A stretch of 7,325 bases of DNA from Desulfonatronospira sp. (GTDB taxonomy: Bacteria; Desulfobacterota; Desulfovibrionia; Desulfovibrionales; Desulfonatronovibrionaceae), in the NCBI GenBank assembly GCA_003554505.1, contig PWGS01000184.1:1-7325 (forward strand), read 5' to 3'. This document shows positions 6,641 to 7,325 of the stretch, in pieces. The notes beneath the pieces are model-generated. The model saw only the letters and a list, made by a program, of their open reading frames with translations, was not told the origin of the DNA and searched no databases. Numbering within the stretch: position 1 is the stretch's first letter; the number at the start of each line of letters is the position of its first letter. The position numbers were made by a program, and so were the translations under genes.

Positions 6641-6648
6641 AAAACAGA

Positions 6649-7325
6649 ATGGACAAAGGAAATCATTACGAAGTAAAGGACATGTCTCTGGCATCCCAGG
6701 GCCATAAGAACCTGGAGCTGGCTGAACTGCATATGGGTGCCCTGCTCAAGGTCAGGGAGCGTTTTGCAAAGGAAAAACCCCTGAAAGACATCCGTATAGG
6801 CCTGGCCCTGCACGTGACCAAGGAAACAGCCATCCTGGTGCGCACCCTGATAGCCGGTGGCGCAGAAGTGGCCATTACCGGCTGCAATCCCCTGTCCACC
6901 CAGGACGATGTAGCCGCTGCCCTGGCTGACGAGGGAGTCAAGGTCTGGGCCTACAAAGGCGAAACCAAGGAAGATTATTACCGGTACATAAACAAGATTA
7001 TCGAGTTTAAGCCGCATATCACCATCGATGACGGCTGCGACCTGGTTTCCGAAATTCATAAGAACCACACCCATTTGATTCCAGATATCATTTGCGGATG
7101 CGAAGAGACCACCACCGGCATAATCCGGCTCAAGGCCATGGAAAAGGACAACGCCCTGAAGTATCCCATGATTGCGGTCAACGACAATATGACCAAACAT
7201 ATGGTGGACAACTATTACGGTACAGGTCAGTCCACGGTTGACGGGATCCTGCGGGCTACAAACATCCTGTTCGCCGGCAAGAACTTCGTGGTTTCCGGGT
7301 ATGGCAGCTGTGGCAAGGGCGTGGC
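6649..7325 (+). CDS. ahcY: Adenosylhomocysteinase (AhcY), 5' part, cut by window end
   Basis: AhcY is a cytoplasmic NAD-dependent enzyme that splits S-adenosylhomocysteine, the product of SAM methylations, into homocysteine and adenosine. The window holds 225 codons, roughly half the gene. Seen in order: substrate-site LHVTKETA (His55, Thr57), CNPLSTQDDVAAAL (79-92), IDDGCDL with Asp131, EETTTG (152-157), NDNMTKHMVDN with Lys183 and Asp187, YGTGQSTVDGI (190-200) and the NAD-binding GYGSCGKG (217-224). The spacing between IDDGCDL and EETTTG is about 20 residues, so the insertion found in many long bacterial forms is missing. The NPLSTQDDVAAAL and YGTGQST wording matches archaeal and Thermotoga enzymes. 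Some archaeal relatives prefer S-inosylhomocysteine, so that substrate remains possible. It is 51 bases behind sahR and probably shares its promoter. Confidence 0.95.
   Translation, partial: MDKGNHYEVKDMSLASQGHKNLELAELHMGALLKVRERFAKEKPLKDIRIGLALHVTKETAILVRTLIAGGAEVAITGCNPLSTQDDVAAALADEGVKVWAYKGETKEDYYRYINKIIEFKPHITIDDGCDLVSEIHKNHTHLIPDIICGCEETTTGIIRLKAMEKDNALKYPMIAVNDNMTKHMVDNYYGTGQSTVDGILRATNILFAGKNFVVSGYGSCGKGV

Noticed and set aside
6598..6648. SAH riboswitch before ahcY
   Set aside because: The gap is only 51 bases, A-rich and without paired elements; regulation by the upstream SahR-like protein explains the locus better.

Overview
This window looks like chromosome from a Gram-negative, probably sulfate-reducing bacterium of the Desulfovibrionales (Desulfobacterota). 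That placement is inferred. It rests on moderately GC-rich coding DNA, a lipoprotein with a lipobox, and an ArsR-HTH/methyltransferase fusion next to adenosylhomocysteinase, the arrangement known for the SahR regulator in Desulfovibrio. No RNA gene, CRISPR array, transposase or phage gene was found.

Left part, all on the + strand: a small lipoprotein of unknown function (about 15-521); a soluble orphan sensor histidine kinase (601-2121) with a Rossmann-like N-terminus, a cysteine-containing PAS domain and complete HisKA/HATPase domains, but no response regulator beside it; and an exported DUF4139-type protein (2191-3732) with a long coiled coil. Centre, on the - strand: a divergent adenylylsulfate-kinase-like P-loop protein (5146-4493) followed after 17 bases by rsmE (4475-3744), probably one operon. 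rsmE converges on the DUF4139 gene with only 11 bases between the stop codons.

A non-coding interval of about 500 bases (5147-5649) separates the kinase from the right-hand + strand genes. It holds a direct repeat, an inverted-repeat element built from 6-base units (5249-5393), a 14-base perfect palindrome, a two-tier hairpin, a -35-like promoter box and an AT-rich operator-like palindrome just before the next gene. This is the most unusual DNA in the window.

Right part: a sahR-like regulator (5650-6597, TTG start) and the first 225 codons of ahcY (6649 to the window end), which is of the short, archaeal/Thermotoga-like type. Together they form a plausible self-regulated SAM-cycle unit. S-adenosylhomocysteine (SAH) would be sensed by the methyltransferase-like domain of the regulator and removed by AhcY. 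The rest of the window reads as ordinary housekeeping and accessory genes. No clearly new multi-gene system is evident; the best leads are the repeat element, the Rossmann-PAS kinase and the altered APS-kinase-like enzyme.
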